DNA of 64,000 nt from Botryococcus braunii (GCA_002005505.1 MVGU01000105.1:507501-571500), one strand, 5' to 3'; numbered from the stretch's first letter, positions 21,458-41,316 are shown. The notes: generated by a model from the sequence alone, not told the origin. Made by a program: numbers and translations.

Positions 21458-22119
21458 TCTTTGTTTGGCTATCTCCAAACGGTCAGGTAAGTTCAACCCA
21501 ATGCCGCCTTCCACCTCCGTTGATACTTATACAGATCCCCCCAGAAAAGATAATAGTGGGAACGACTGCGGGTCTTTCGGTATTGGATGCCTGCTGTTCG
21601 ATCTGTCCAATGAGTGCTCTTTCGTGTTCCTGTGTATGTGGTAAGCGCGTCAAATCTATGTGCGCCTACACAGAAGGTCCACTTTTTGTCGATCAACCCA
21701 ACCTAGGACGGGCCTCTGCCTGGGTCTCCTGGGACCCCCCGGCAAGGTTATCAGGGTGGCGTGGCCTAGGCTAGCTCACGCTGCGCGATCCCCGTGGGGT
21801 CCACGCCGTGGAACCCATATCGTTTGAAGTGGCTCCATCAGGTGCGGATATTGAGGTCATCAGGAGTACGTTTGACAATGACTTTTTGTAGACTGTAACT
21901 ACGTGATTAATTATCATATTACTTCAACTTAGGATCTCGTCCTCCCAACCCTTATTGGGACGTAAAGGTTCACTGACGTGTTCCGTGACCGTTTCTTACC
22001 CAGATGAGTTTGGAGATACACCGTTGAAAGGTTTAATTGCCTAAATGTTTAAGCTTAAATAAATTTCATCTGGCTGGCTCGGGGACTTGCCTACAGGGCA
22101 TCTGCGACTCGCCATCTAA

Positions 22120-23577
22120 ATGATGGACATTGCACGTCAAGTCATTCAGGGTCTCCTTATGCAACCTGAAGCCCAGAGGCTACTGCATTTCTTTGCTCGA
22201 CCTGTCACAATCGCCTTCATGGTTCCTGCTTTAGGGTGGTTGAGGTCCCGTGGCCGCAACAAGAACCTCAAACGACAACTGATACTGGCAGAGGCAAAAA
22301 TAACCAGGCTGGAAAGTGAGACAGAAGCTGTTTTGAAACAGATTAAACTTCTCCGGGATCTGGTGAGAGATTCGAAACGTTATATTCCTGGCCTTTTGTG
22401 AAGGGGCCGGTGATCCCTTGCTAAGAAGAGTGGGAGAGTGCCTCAGTGTAAACCAACCTTTGCTGCGTACTATCTGAGACCTCAGATGCCTTTACAGATG
22501 TCAATTTTCATGATATATTTTCCTTTCATTCACGAATAGTTGTTTGCATCTGCTGACGTAAACATAAGACTTTCACTGCAGACTGCGCCAGAGCTCAAAC
22601 TACTGGAAAATGACATTATCTCCTGGCACAAAAAAGAATTGCATCAGTTGTTTGACGACTTGATGGTAGCAGAAGGCAGTATTATGGTAAATCCCACCTC
22701 TTTCTCTGGTCACCACCTAGGTGGCTCGGTGTCCTAGTGGTTTTGACCCTTCTGCTCTTTCGGTTTCGACCTTGTCAATCACCATTTACTAGCATGCTGA
22801 CACGAGTGAAACCCACGGGTCTGGACCTGTGCTATGGGCAATCAAACAATTGGACACTCCCACTCCATATGCAGTACTGGTTGCTCAGGACTTCCAATCT
22901 ACAGATACGCTTTGTACCTGCAAACAAATGAATATTATCACTAAGAGAGCCCAACTTCGTAAAAACTTAATCTCCTGCCTTTGTCATGTGGTATGCCCAG
23001 AATTGTGTGGAGAAGTTTCAAAGGAAATTGGATGGCTCTATGGAATTGCAAACAGTTGAAAGTAAAGGCGAAACCTCAGTCGGTGTCATGGCGCCCTTTA
23101 CATCTGTTGAACAGGTATGTAAAGAACCTACGACGGTAGCAACAAAATCAACTTGTCTGCTTTAATGACCTGCATCTGGGCCAAAAGCTTATTTTGTGGA
23201 CTCTAAGGCTCCTGATTTTGAGTGTTTCCCTTGCAACATCTATCCTGCATATATACCTGTATTTACCTGGTGGCTGTTTTGCTCTGATGCAGTCGTATGA
23301 TGTACCGTATGATCGTCGAGCTGACACACATGCGCCTGAAGGCCATCCCAGTGGACAATCAAAACAAGGAACTGCGATTCGGCTGTCTCCAGCAGCAGAT
23401 CTTCTAACACAGATGCTCCATGTTAACTCCATGTCAGAACCCTTGAATGTCCTTTCACCTCTCCAACCGACCGTTAACAATGTTGTGACGCGCATACCAA
23501 GACCAGCAAATGGTTCCATGGGCAAGCTGCCACAGAACCAGGCTTTCGCACACAAGCATGCCAGCAAGGAAAATTGA
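22120..23577 (+). CDS. Unrecognised membrane-associated coiled-coil protein, 248 aa, four exons
   Basis: Exons 22120-22362, 22582-22686, 23001-23114 and 23293-23577 are all GT-AG with phase-0 junctions, total 249 codons (TGA at 23575-23577). The N-terminal 45 residues hold an amphipathic stretch, then ARPVTIAFMVPALGWL, a possible short membrane segment, followed by basic RSRGRNKNLKRQ. Residues of about 45-80 form a strong heptad-like coiled coil (LAEAKITRLESETEAVLKQI). Exon 2 is acidic/amphipathic (APELKLLENDIISWHKKEL). The last exon is Pro/Ser/Gln-rich and probably disordered. I do not recognise a family. A role as an organelle-surface tether or scaffold would be a guess from architecture. 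Two ATGs occur in tandem at 22120; either could be used. Start and exon choices rest on phase and splice consensus. No simple repeats are present in its introns, unlike the neighbouring genes. Confidence 0.7.
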
Positions 23578-24217
23578 GAGAGGTGACCTCTATCTGCTCA
23601 GGAGAAGCTTCAAAACAGGGGATACATGGCGGAAAACTCTTCTACAAGCTTCTACGTAAACAGATGGGTGGCAGGGTAATTCATTGCTTTGCTTCCTCAC
23701 AGTGGGAGTTGTCCACTGCGAGGCGCATTTCCTTTCTGCTTCTGCACGCTTCCTACTAGTGACCATGGCTCCTGGTAGGGGTAGGGTCCGTGCAGGTGTA
23801 CCACAAAGCTGATTCGTGATACTACACTCAGCACTGCCTTCTTCTTCATATGTTTCAGAGATGTGAAGGCGTCCACATGTCTTCCCGCTCCGCAGGATTG
23901 TAAAGACTTGCAATCGACTGTATCTGCGCAGTCATCTCAACAGAATGAGGTCGATCCGGCGACTGTCTTATTTTATTCAATTTCCATTCTGGCAAATTTT
24001 GGAGTTTTATCAAAGATTGTGACTTTCCTGTACATGCAAAATGACAAATTCAGTGGTGACGGCTGTGATGCATGACTGACTCGGATTTCATGAATCGCTT
24101 TCTGGGGTATGACATGCCCTGTAAAGTTATTGTTTTGATGATTAGAACAGGGCTTTCTCTCATCAGACAGTATCAAGGTAGACGCATTCCCAAACGCGTA
24201 TGTACACGTACGCTTAC

Positions 24218-24434
24218 GTGATGAAGGTGGGTTTCCAGAGACCGGGTTTAAAAAGGTTCAACAAGATTGTGGAGCTACAGGTTTCCACCTTCAGGTTGTG
24301 GTCTATGGAGCGGGGGCCCAGGGGGATAGCTAGGTCCATGGATCTATTGCACAGGTGCATGGCAAAGATGAAGGTGCTGGGAAACTTCCCCGCCCACATT
24401 GGCGGGGGGGGTGCACCTTCAGCTTTTTCTCCAC
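24218..24434 (-). CDS. Isolated candidate internal exon
   Basis: Open from a good acceptor (CTGCAG|GTGG at 24434) to a good donor (AC|GTAAGC at 24218). It encodes about 71 residues, with GKFPSTFIFAMHLCNRSMDL near the start and FKPGLWKPTFIT at the end. The codon pattern looks coding rather than random. No partner exons on the minus strand were found within 2 kb on either side, and I do not recognise the protein. It may be a pseudo-exon or part of a gene with short exons I could not see. Confidence 0.3.
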
Positions 24435-25026
24435 CTGCAGACTAGCTGATAAAAGACTAGTACAGCTATTGATCGCTACAGATCTAGCTATGAATATAAC
24501 CTATGGGTTAGATGCCAACGGCCTTTCACTGATTGAAGGTACGTACTTAGCTAGGTACGTACCTGTAAGTGGCGATAGAGGGCCCATATACAATTTTGAA
24601 CTTGGTGGACAAGTCGTGAAATAATGCAAGCCGATTGCGGTTGAAGATTTTTAACAACGCCTTATTCCTGCGCATTTGCGTACATATGTGTAGCCGTGGA
24701 AGGACACGGATGTACCCACAGCAGCCAAATTCCCTTTAAAGTTACTAAAAACAGTAAACTATTAAACCGTCAGTGTAAGAATTTCTTAGACTTTCGCAGC
24801 CTTACACGTCACTCTCTTGCTTAGGCGCTTCTAATCCATCCCCAGTTTATGATCTTGAGTACCATAGTTAATGAAAGCTTTAAGGCGTGATGATAGACAA
24901 GCTTGACAACTGTTCTCAGATGCACAGGTACTTGTACGATAGAGCCATCCAGAAGTGTGGCCCCAGAAGTGTTGAACAACTATACGCACGCAAACTGCAC
25001 GTGTGTTTTGTGTTGTGGTGGTGGTG

Positions 25027-25029
25027 GTG

Positions 25030-25069
<40 letters not shown>

Positions 25070-25077
25070 CTGTGTCT

Positions 25078-25149
<72 letters not shown>

Positions 25150-25166
25150 ACATGCATGCACAAATC

Positions 25167-25226
<60 letters not shown>
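25027..25226. repeat. (GT)n followed by complementary (CA)n
   Basis: (GT)n spans about 25030-25148 with a few GC/CT interruptions. After about 25 nt it is followed by (CA)n at about 25171-25224. The arms are mutually complementary and could fold into a hairpin of 50 bp or more. Confidence 0.96.
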
Positions 25227-25229
<3 letters not shown>

Positions 25230-25666
25230 ACACATGCATGCGCGAGCGCAGCCACGCATGTGCATGTGTAGTGCTGTCTTATTGGATAGGTGTCCCCAAT
25301 CTACCCCGATGTCCACAGTGGGTACATCTGGCCGCCAAGGCTACCATAACGTAGCCAGCTTCATTGCTCCGTGAAGGGAAAAAAAAAAAAAACACAGATA
25401 TATTCTCCACATGTTGTGTGTGCATGTGCCCTTTGGAAGTTCATGAAAATAAAAGATCGTGATATCAACTCGATATATTACGAAGCCAGATAGCTTCGTA
25501 GTATGTAGGACAAGGCATTTTCAAGATTCCTTCTCTTGAAGCAGTTGCGCTTCACTGTAGCTCTTTAGTTCCTGCTCATCTATGCATAGAAACCAGAATG
25601 TCACATCAGTAGAAGGTAAAGGATCTACTAGTTGGACCAGCCATTGTTGCTCAAGATGCGATTCTC

Positions 25667-25668
<2 letters not shown>

Positions 25669-25734
<66 letters not shown>

Positions 25735-25735
25735 T
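25669..25735. repeat. (TTTC)n tetranucleotide tract
   Basis: About 16 perfect CTTT/TTTC units lie in intergenic DNA upstream of the rhomboid gene. They generate poly-Phe/Leu/Ser and poly-Lys/Glu/Arg frames that are not genes. Confidence 0.98.
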
Positions 25736-26302
25736 TCAAGAAGGCGCAGTACATTCAGGACCAGCCCCAGGGGACCGTCCTCAAGGGCCCAGTACTGGCC
25801 AGCCGGTGTCTGCGATCGGAATACCGGATCGGAATCTCTCAGTCAACGGAACATGCAACCGAACTTTAACAGGCTGTGATGAAGGGACGTGTATTGTGTT
25901 TGGTGGATGATTTCATGGACATAATGAGCTGCCGTTCTGAAGTCAAAAGAGTGCTGAGGTCCCTGACGAATGCCGATCCCGTGCATGCCGTGGTTCATCA
26001 TTTGACATGAGCTCTCCATACCCCTCAAACATCAGCACACAGGTTGCTTTGTTTTTATTATTTTCCCTGAATCATTTCTCATGGGCACTTCTTTGCCCGC
26101 CTCTCAGTCTTGCTGAGCCACAATGGGTTGGGGCCCTAGGCGTCTTTAAGTACTCGGATACAAGTATGGATCGAGTCCATTCCAATTTTCACAAGGTGAT
26201 AAATGTGGTATCTCTTGTGTGTCTGAGGTGAACAGGATCAAAGAAGGACGGTTACTGCCCTCAATCCTTGCTCTTACAGGATGTGATCTGTCTCACAGGT
26301 CT

Positions 26303-31719
<5,417 letters not shown>

Positions 31720-32016
31720 GCAGGTATTGCTGAAGCTTCTGCCTGCAAGTAGGACAGAAGGGAATTAACCCGGAAGACTTTTGGGCGCAAAGCAGGGAAA
31801 GAGCACGGAACATGGTCGGGGGCCTAGTGAGGAGTGAAAAAGGAAAGTGTTTTGCCACACATTAAGGAAAGAAACAGAAAGACTTTTGGGTGGCAATGAA
31901 ATGAAGAAAACCGGATGGTGCTTGGCGTCAAGGAAAGGAAAGGAGAGAAATGTGTTCCGCAAAGGAAGGAGAGAGAAAAGGAAGGCGTTTGAACATTTTG
32001 GGTACGTTGTGTTTAG

Positions 32017-32268
32017 CAGCACCTATCACGGAACAGTGCATGGTTACCACAGAAGATGGGCAGGGACAAGGCTTCACCCTCAGATGGGAAGCCACCCGTC
32101 GGTCAGATGTTTCGACCGAGCTAGTAAGGGGAGGTATGTTTGTGATGCGCAACCCAACTCAATTAATGTTGATGAACATTGGTTTGAGACGGAGGTTCCC
32201 AGGACCTCATGTCTCTGCTACGCAGGGGGTCTGTTAAAGATCTGCTCGTACTGCTAGCCGTGTGTGGC

Positions 32269-32336
<68 letters not shown>

Positions 32337-32363
32337 GTGCGCGTGCATGTGTGTGTGTGTGTG

Positions 32364-32401
<38 letters not shown>

Positions 32402-32459
32402 GCGTGCACGTGTGCGCGCGCGTGCGTGTTTGTGCGTGCATGTGTGCATGTGTGTGTGT

Positions 32460-32511
<52 letters not shown>

Positions 32512-32921
32512 GTGTGTGTGTTTGTGTGTGTGTGTGTGTTGGGGGGGGGGGGGTATGCATCAATGAAAGGAATCTTTTGCCCTGGCTATCTCCATGGCCT
32601 GGACTCCATGTTTGTGGTTCTGCTGCAGACCTACATGGTCTTCCATTGCGGTATGGAATCCGTTATGTAACTGACAAGGACTGTGAGTTGGAGGGCTATG
32701 CCGCAGCTGGAAACACAGTCAGGGCAACGGTGGCAATATCAAGTAAAAGTTGAAACAGGCCTGACTTGCTTTGACTCTTGGTTCAAAAGGGATTAGGATC
32801 GAAACTTGTTTCCAGCAGCATCTTTCATTACATCGCCATTGCAGGAACAGTCCTTCCAATCTACGGCTGTGGTGACGACAACGTAACTATGCTGATCTTC
32901 ACCCGTTCTTGGACTGGGTTG
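32017..32921 (+). other. Candidate exon chain downstream of the rhomboid gene
   Basis: Three open segments have consistent phase: 32017-32133 (donor GAG|GTATGT), 32629-32742 (after CTGCTGCAG, donor A|GTAAAA) and 32845-32921 (after CATTGCAG, possible donor TTG|GTAGTC). The phase also matches the possible donor at 31693, so they could be additional 3' exons of the rhomboid gene, or exons of a separate gene whose start I cannot see. They encode GFTLRWEATRRSD, GLPLRYGIRYVTDKD and LPIYGCGDDNVTMLIF, which match no family I recognise and contain no UBA domain. Phase agreement across three junctions is suggestive, but the acceptors were chosen by eye. Confidence 0.35.
32266..32549. repeat. (GT)n tract with GCGTGCATG interruptions
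   Basis: Nearly 280 bp of (GT)n with GC and CATG interruptions ends in a G-run. It lies between the first and second candidate exons downstream of the rhomboid gene. Confidence 0.96.
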
Positions 32922-35900
32922 GTAGTCCCGAGACAGAGACAGAGTGTGGGACACTCTGTTGTGTCTCACACTCTGACGTGTCTCCGACTATCTGGCGGTC
33001 TGCCTGTCTGTCTGTCCATCCGTCTCTCTAATTTGGTCTTGGTTGCAAGTTGCAGAAAGCAAAGGAGATGAGGCGTCCATGCCACATCAAGAGAAGCCAT
33101 TGTGATATGCCTGCTACCATAGGGCCTTTGGAGTACAAGCAGAAGCCCTTCGCCCCACCATCGAATTGCTGTCTCCATCAGCGGATTTTGGGGCTTGCAA
33201 AATCCTAAATCACGGAGGTTCGACTTTGTTTGGCACTCTTGTTCGAGCCAGCTCAGCACTTTGGCGCTGTTTTAATTTAGTCTTAAGTTAGTACCACGCG
33301 GTGTGGTACGATTGGTTTGCTTGTCGTGACATTGAACTTTAATTTGTTTTTGCGTACCAGCCTAGGCGTGTAACAGGGATATCTCCGGCCTGCACAAGGC
33401 ATTTCTGTGGATGGTTCCGGGCCGACCTTTAACTTACCGCTGTTGGTGGTAAAGAATGCTCCGGATAGCAGAAGGATTGATGAGGCGGAAGAGCGCCCAG
33501 GCCATGGGGCGTGTGTGTGAGCTGCATATGCATGTGCACATGTGTCACATTGCCGATTGGAAGTTGCCGTTGCAACTCACAGGGTAGCCCAAGTGCCAAG
33601 TTCATTGTTCCGGTTGGGGGGGCATGGTCGTGCATATTGCAGATCATGAGATGCGTTGGACATTACGTAATACACCCTTCAAGAGTGTTGGACATCACAC
33701 CCTTCAAGCGGGTTGGACAGGAAGGTCGCTTCATCATGTCCTTGCATGGTTTATAAACTTGCCCTTGCATGGTTTATAAACCCTAAATTTGTGAGTTACA
33801 TAAGAGGAAATCAAGCATGGTTTCCCTGCAGTACATTAGTGGGCATCTGATGCCATGCCAGTACGTCATGTTCCATTTCGCAACATGGGGGCGCAACGAG
33901 GTCACACGCGTGCACATGCTTCGCGGCGCGCCCACAAAATAAGCTTTACAGCTGCACATGTACCGGTATAGTGTCTACCATTGTGATGTTAGATTGGACC
34001 TTGCAATGTATTTTAAAGAGAGATCTCCCTAACTCACCTGACCTTCGCATGTCCACAACCGGGGAAGGAGGTTTTCCCTTGTGCCACTGCATATATACTC
34101 GGGATCGGTGCCCTGGAACTAAGCCTGAGACAGATGTAGCTCACTTCACAGCTTCCTGCATGCAGCTGCGCAGCTGCTAGGGTGTCTGTTGCACCCAGCT
34201 CGAGAACATGTGCTTTCCCTGTCCCCCCCTGAATGCCTCAGCCGTTCGCTGATGCGCTTCATGAAGCGCGTGCAGATTATAGTGTCAAGACTAGGGCGGC
34301 AAGGAAAGAAATTCCTTTACAGAAAGATTGCACTCCCCTCACCCGGAGGCAACCATTGATTTCTTCCTGAGAAGGGATTGGCAGGGAAAGTACTTTCATA
34401 TACATTGTTGTGCCTATGTAGATCACTAATAGCTAGCTAGTACTATAGCACTATAGTAGTAATCTAAAGATTTATAATTGCAATGTGTTTGGATTGCATA
34501 TGTGAACATCATGTAGCCAAGTAGCGTCTCGTAGCTGGAAGCAAATTTATTGGCAGGCTTCTCCTTGAAGCGGATGTAACTTCAATATTTCAGCTTGGAT
34601 GCGATAGCATTTCTACTCGTGAAATCCCAAAATTCTGGCTTGTTAGTATCAGCTTCATGATTATGTACGTTCATTGTCAGGAGTACATGTCACAGACTAG
34701 ATGAGTGCCGAGGTTCTTCCTGCTCACAACTGACTATAGTCCTAGCTAGGGTTCTCCACACGACGTCTCTTGTGACCTCTCATGGCTTCTAGAATATCTA
34801 TACTTTTGGAGCTGGCGTTTACCTGCAGTTTATACTAGCCAGCATGAATGCACTCCGTGTAACTGCATGCAGCTATGATCATCATGATGATGGGAAAGAA
34901 AGGGAAGCGAATACAACTCAAAAGAAATTACAAGTGGCAAATATAGGCCAGGCCTGCCATTGATGGCCAGTATCTTATATGTTATCACTTGCACATTACC
35001 TTGAAGAACCTTCAATGGGACCCCAACACAGGAAAAGGTGCCATCTGGGAGATTCTTGGCGGGAATCCTCACTATAGCCTCCACAGTGTGGAGTCCCCAT
35101 TGCGGTATTTGTAGCTAGTTATTACTCAATCATCAGTTACCAGCTACTTAATCACATGCACCTTCAAGGCACGCAGCTGAGTGACAGTTAATCAGGTAAT
35201 CAGGTACTTGCCAGTATATTTTCTGAAGGGAAGGAAGGGAATATTATATCCAGAACCAGCCGTTCGGGTGCATCTCGACTGTTGATTCGGTCGATTTTGC
35301 CCAGCTAGACTGGCACGTGAACAGTATGAAATTCTTGCCGACAGATGCCGACAGATCCGGTAACGGGGTGAAACACAACAGCTGCAGCTTTCATCTAACT
35401 TGTCATTGAGTTACAAATCTAACAGAATTGCAAGAATCGCCTCGCCTCTTCAAATTCAGAAAACTCGTAAACAGCAGGCTCGTACTTGGTGAAGGTCCGT
35501 ACGCTTAGGGGTGGATCCATCTCCCATCCTCTAAAAAGTCCGACTTGAGAACGGTACTGTGCTAGCCGTAAACTGACATCCTTATTTCAACGGATATTGG
35601 TTTACTGTTTCAGGTGACCGTGATGAAGTCTCTTTGTATGAGATGAGACCCTATTGGGCCCTTGATGTCCCATTCGAGCTCTTCGCAACACGGTGGTGAC
35701 GAGAAATTCTCAGAGATAGCATGACTCGTATAGATCCTAGTTCATCTTATTCTTCTGAACAGTACACAGTTATGGGAATAGGTTCATCTGATCCTTCTTA
35801 GCGCAACTAATTACGTTGGAACCGCGTGGGACCATACAGATGAGCCTTGTGTCGAAACGCACTGGCTTATTAAGCAATTTAAGTTGAAAGCAGGTTCATG

Positions 35901-35960
35901 GATGTGGCAGGTTGTCAAAAATTGCGATTGGAGCTGAATACCGCATCTCCTGCTTCCGCC
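32922..35960. other. Intergenic, mostly unique sequence
   Basis: No confident gene. A possible minus-strand exon ends at a donor at 35000 (CAAG|GTAATG) and reads AIVRIPAKNLPDGTFSCVGV; its upstream boundary near 35084 is weak and it has no partner. A short repeat, ACCCTTCAAG, occurs near 33675 and 33702. Otherwise the stretch is notably free of simple repeats compared with the rest of the window. The promoter of the GH25 gene should lie at its right end. Confidence 0.5.
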
Positions 35961-38141
35961 ATGGCGATTGTCACGATAGCTGCCGTTCACCTCTTCGTCA
36001 TGGCAACTGCAATCGCAGCATTAAAAGTGACTCCCGCTCCATCCGGATCACAGACAGAGCGTCTGGGAGGCTCGCGCTTCATGAAATACACCGGTCCAGC
36101 TAACAACACCTCGGCCACTGCCCAAGCCCCTAAGCCTTACACCGTAGAAGTGGAAGCAACAGCCACCCAAGATGAAGCACCAGGTTTGGAATCAGATCCC
36201 TCAACTCACGGCTCCCACTTCGCCGGTATCGAAGCTTCCGGCGCCGTGCATCGAGCTCCTTCAGGCAAGTTGTTTGTCTGCTCGGCGTTTATCTTCCCTT
36301 CACCGCGTAATGTAGCACTTTTCTGTCTTATTGTCCCGTATGAGTTTCTTCCCTAACGTCCAAGCGCTGTTTTTGTGGTCATATCCGAGCAGTTGGGGTA
36401 TGGCCATTTCATAGCTGTAGAGTTGCCGTTTCATTTTCCACTGCTTATATGTAGTACAGCGTAGATTCATTTTTCACTCCTATGCAATCTTTTCAGTTTA
36501 AATGTTTCCATGTTCCTCTGACCCTCTTACTATGATATGTGCACTTGCAGTTAATCTGAAGGTTCCTTAAGGCATGTTCACACCTAGTTCTCAATCTTTA
36601 AACGCCTCTGCCGCACAGCTCACATGCAACAAGTTAGTATTGCACATATAACCTGCAGTGCCACCGGTACTCATGATATCTGGCATTTTTCTGAATGTCT
36701 TGTTAATGTGGGCCCACCGGCATTCTGCCTCAAAGTCATAAAAAGCAGGAAGTAGTTGAGCATGCTAGGAACGCTGTTGCGGCGTGCACCATGGTAAAGA
36801 TCAAGCATGGGTCATAACCTTCTTGAAACAGAAATGAGGGCCCAAGCCGTCCTTTCTTTGCCTCTCTACCTACAAGCTCTCTTACACACTCCATTTTGGT
36901 TTGAGGGTTGCGTATGTATACGGTAGCTGTGTTATCCTTCCTCTGGCCGGACCTGAGCTCTCAATAAAAGCGGGGAAAAGGCAGAGGTGTAACAGATGTC
37001 ATCGTTGCTGTTCATGAGCTTACAATACCAAAACTATGGAAGAAAGGGTGACGGCGGTCATCAAGCCCCTGTCTGGTACTTTGTATTGTAATGTATTGTA
37101 ATGTTGTCAGATCCATCAACCTCTCTATTTATGTAATCCTTCAGTTTGTGGAATTGAGAACTTGTACACTTGCTTGCCTAATGATTGGCTTCTCAGGCTG
37201 TCTTAAAGTGTTTGAAGAACCTTTTGTAACCGGCATTAACAATGCTAACCAAGATCAAGTTAAGCTGTTTAAACAGCTCTAACAACACAATCTCAGAACT
37301 ACTGTGTGATGCAAAAGGGGAGGGCAGATGTGAACCACAGCAGCATGCAGCCTGATTGATATCTTTGGGCCCTGCAATGTAGGTTTTGATGATACTTGTA
37401 ACAGAATAACAGAAAAACGGTTAAAGCAAGGTGTTATGTGAGCACAAAATATATGATATCACCTCTTTGACAGGCACAGACACCTTCTTGCTACTGTCTA
37501 ATGCAGGTATACCAGGATTTGATGTAAGCTCATGGCAGTCTGCCACACTTGCATGGTCCACCTACTACAGTCAAGGTGCCCGGTTTGCGTACATCAAGGC
37601 CACGGAAGGGACCACCTACAAAAGCCCAAACTTCAGCAAGCAATATACAGATGCTTACTATGCTGGCTACATCCGTGGAGCCTATCACTATGCTCAGCCA
37701 GCCTCGTCTTCAGGTGCAGCACAGGCCACATACTTTGCCAAAAATGGAGGGGGCTGGTCCAAGGACGGCAAGACCCTTCCCGGGATGCTAGATATAGAGT
37801 ATGGCCCCACCAATAAAGTTTGCTACGGATTAAGCCAATCGGCAATGGTGGCTTGGATCACAGACTTCCACAAGACATACACCTCACTCACAGGCCGATA
37901 CCCTGTCATCTACACGACGACAGACTGGTGGAAGACCTGCACAGGAAACACTGCCAAATTTGCCAGCACATCACCGCTGTTCATTGCGCGCTATGCCTCC
38001 ACAGTAGGCACGCTGCCTGCAGGGTGGTCTTACTACACCTTTTGGCAGTACTCCAGTAGTGGCCCATGGCCCGGTGACTCGGATGTGTTCAATGGGGGTC
38101 TATCCCAACTCAAGGTCTTAGCTTGCAATGGGCCCTGCTGA
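35961..38141 (+). CDS. Secreted GH25 muramidase (Chalaropsis-type lysozyme), two exons, 312 aa
   Basis: Exon 1 is 35961-36264 (an in-frame ATG also exists at 35898) and exon 2 is 37507-38141 (TGA). The donor is GC: TCAG|GCAAGT, the classic GC-AG consensus; the acceptor is ATGCAG. GT alternatives break the frame. GH25 enzymes hydrolyse the beta-1,4 bond between N-acetylmuramic acid and N-acetylglucosamine in bacterial peptidoglycan. The N-terminus has a hydrophobic signal (MAIVTIAAVHLFVMATAIAA), then a Ser/Thr/Pro/Ala-rich linker to about residue 100. The catalytic domain follows: PGFDVSSWQ (Asp107), YIKATEGTTY (Glu135), GYIRGAYHYAQP, LDIEYG (Asp197, Glu199, the DxE pair), PVIYTTTDWW and WQYSSSG. 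The canonical acidic residues are present and the domain length (about 210 aa) is normal. GH25 is common in bacteria, phages and fungi and patchy in plants and algae, so transfer is plausible. The intron and eukary-style signal indicate it is resident, not contamination. Confidence 0.93.
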
Positions 38142-41040
<2,899 letters not shown>

Positions 41041-41316
41041 CTTGAAGGCGCCACCCAACAGAATGGACATCTTCATCTTGACGTTAAGGAATTGCAGCTC
41101 GGTGCGGGTCCCATGCCAGCTGGGATCCACTCCAAAGGGATAGGGCTTGTTGCCAACCAGGGTCAAGGCCTCGTGAATGTAAGCGCGATCTGTCAGAGTG
41201 CTGTTGGTAGGGCAGGCAAAACGGCCCTTGCTGAATATTGCCCCGGGATGGAGAAGCCCTCATTGTACAGCAGGCCGGTGTACAACAAAAAGATCGACAT
41301 CAAGAGGATGCAGTAC
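41041..41316 (-). pseudogene. V-ATPase V0 subunit a exon with a 1-nt frameshift
   Basis: The minus strand encodes a stretch characteristic of the V-type H+-ATPase 100-kDa subunit a: [20 protein letters not shown], then after a frame change FSKGRFACP, and [20 protein letters not shown] followed by KMKMSILLG. These match the membrane-domain segment around the family's IYTGLxYNE and YPFGxDPxWxG motifs. Reading is continuous only if one base is missing from the G-run at about 41246 (four G where five would restore frame). The exon follows an acceptor at 41317 and ends near AAG|GGTGTC. Neither the cytosolic N-terminal exons nor the downstream proton-path exons were found nearby. It is most simply a decayed partial copy; an assembly homopolymer error in a real exon of a gene with other small exons is the alternative. 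Confidence 0.75.

Larger units (their letters stand above)
23578..26298. other. Intergenic; no complete gene seen
   Basis: Apart from the isolated minus-strand exon at 24.2-24.4 kb, this interval holds AT-richer unique sequence and two simple repeats. The 5' exon or untranslated leader of the rhomboid gene may lie in its last kilobase. I searched for the short WW..P-T motif that precedes the first helix in RBL15-like proteins and did not find it. Confidence 0.5.

Noticed and set aside
22719..22785. tRNA-like sequence with A-box-like TCCTAGTGG and B-box-like GGTTTCGACC, ending CACCA
   Set aside because: Too short (about 65 nt), anticodon and T-arm stems do not pair, and it lies within an intron; at most a tRNA-derived relic.
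32966..33259. 97-codon minus-strand ORF
   Set aside because: No family resemblance or splice partner; codon pattern unconvincing.
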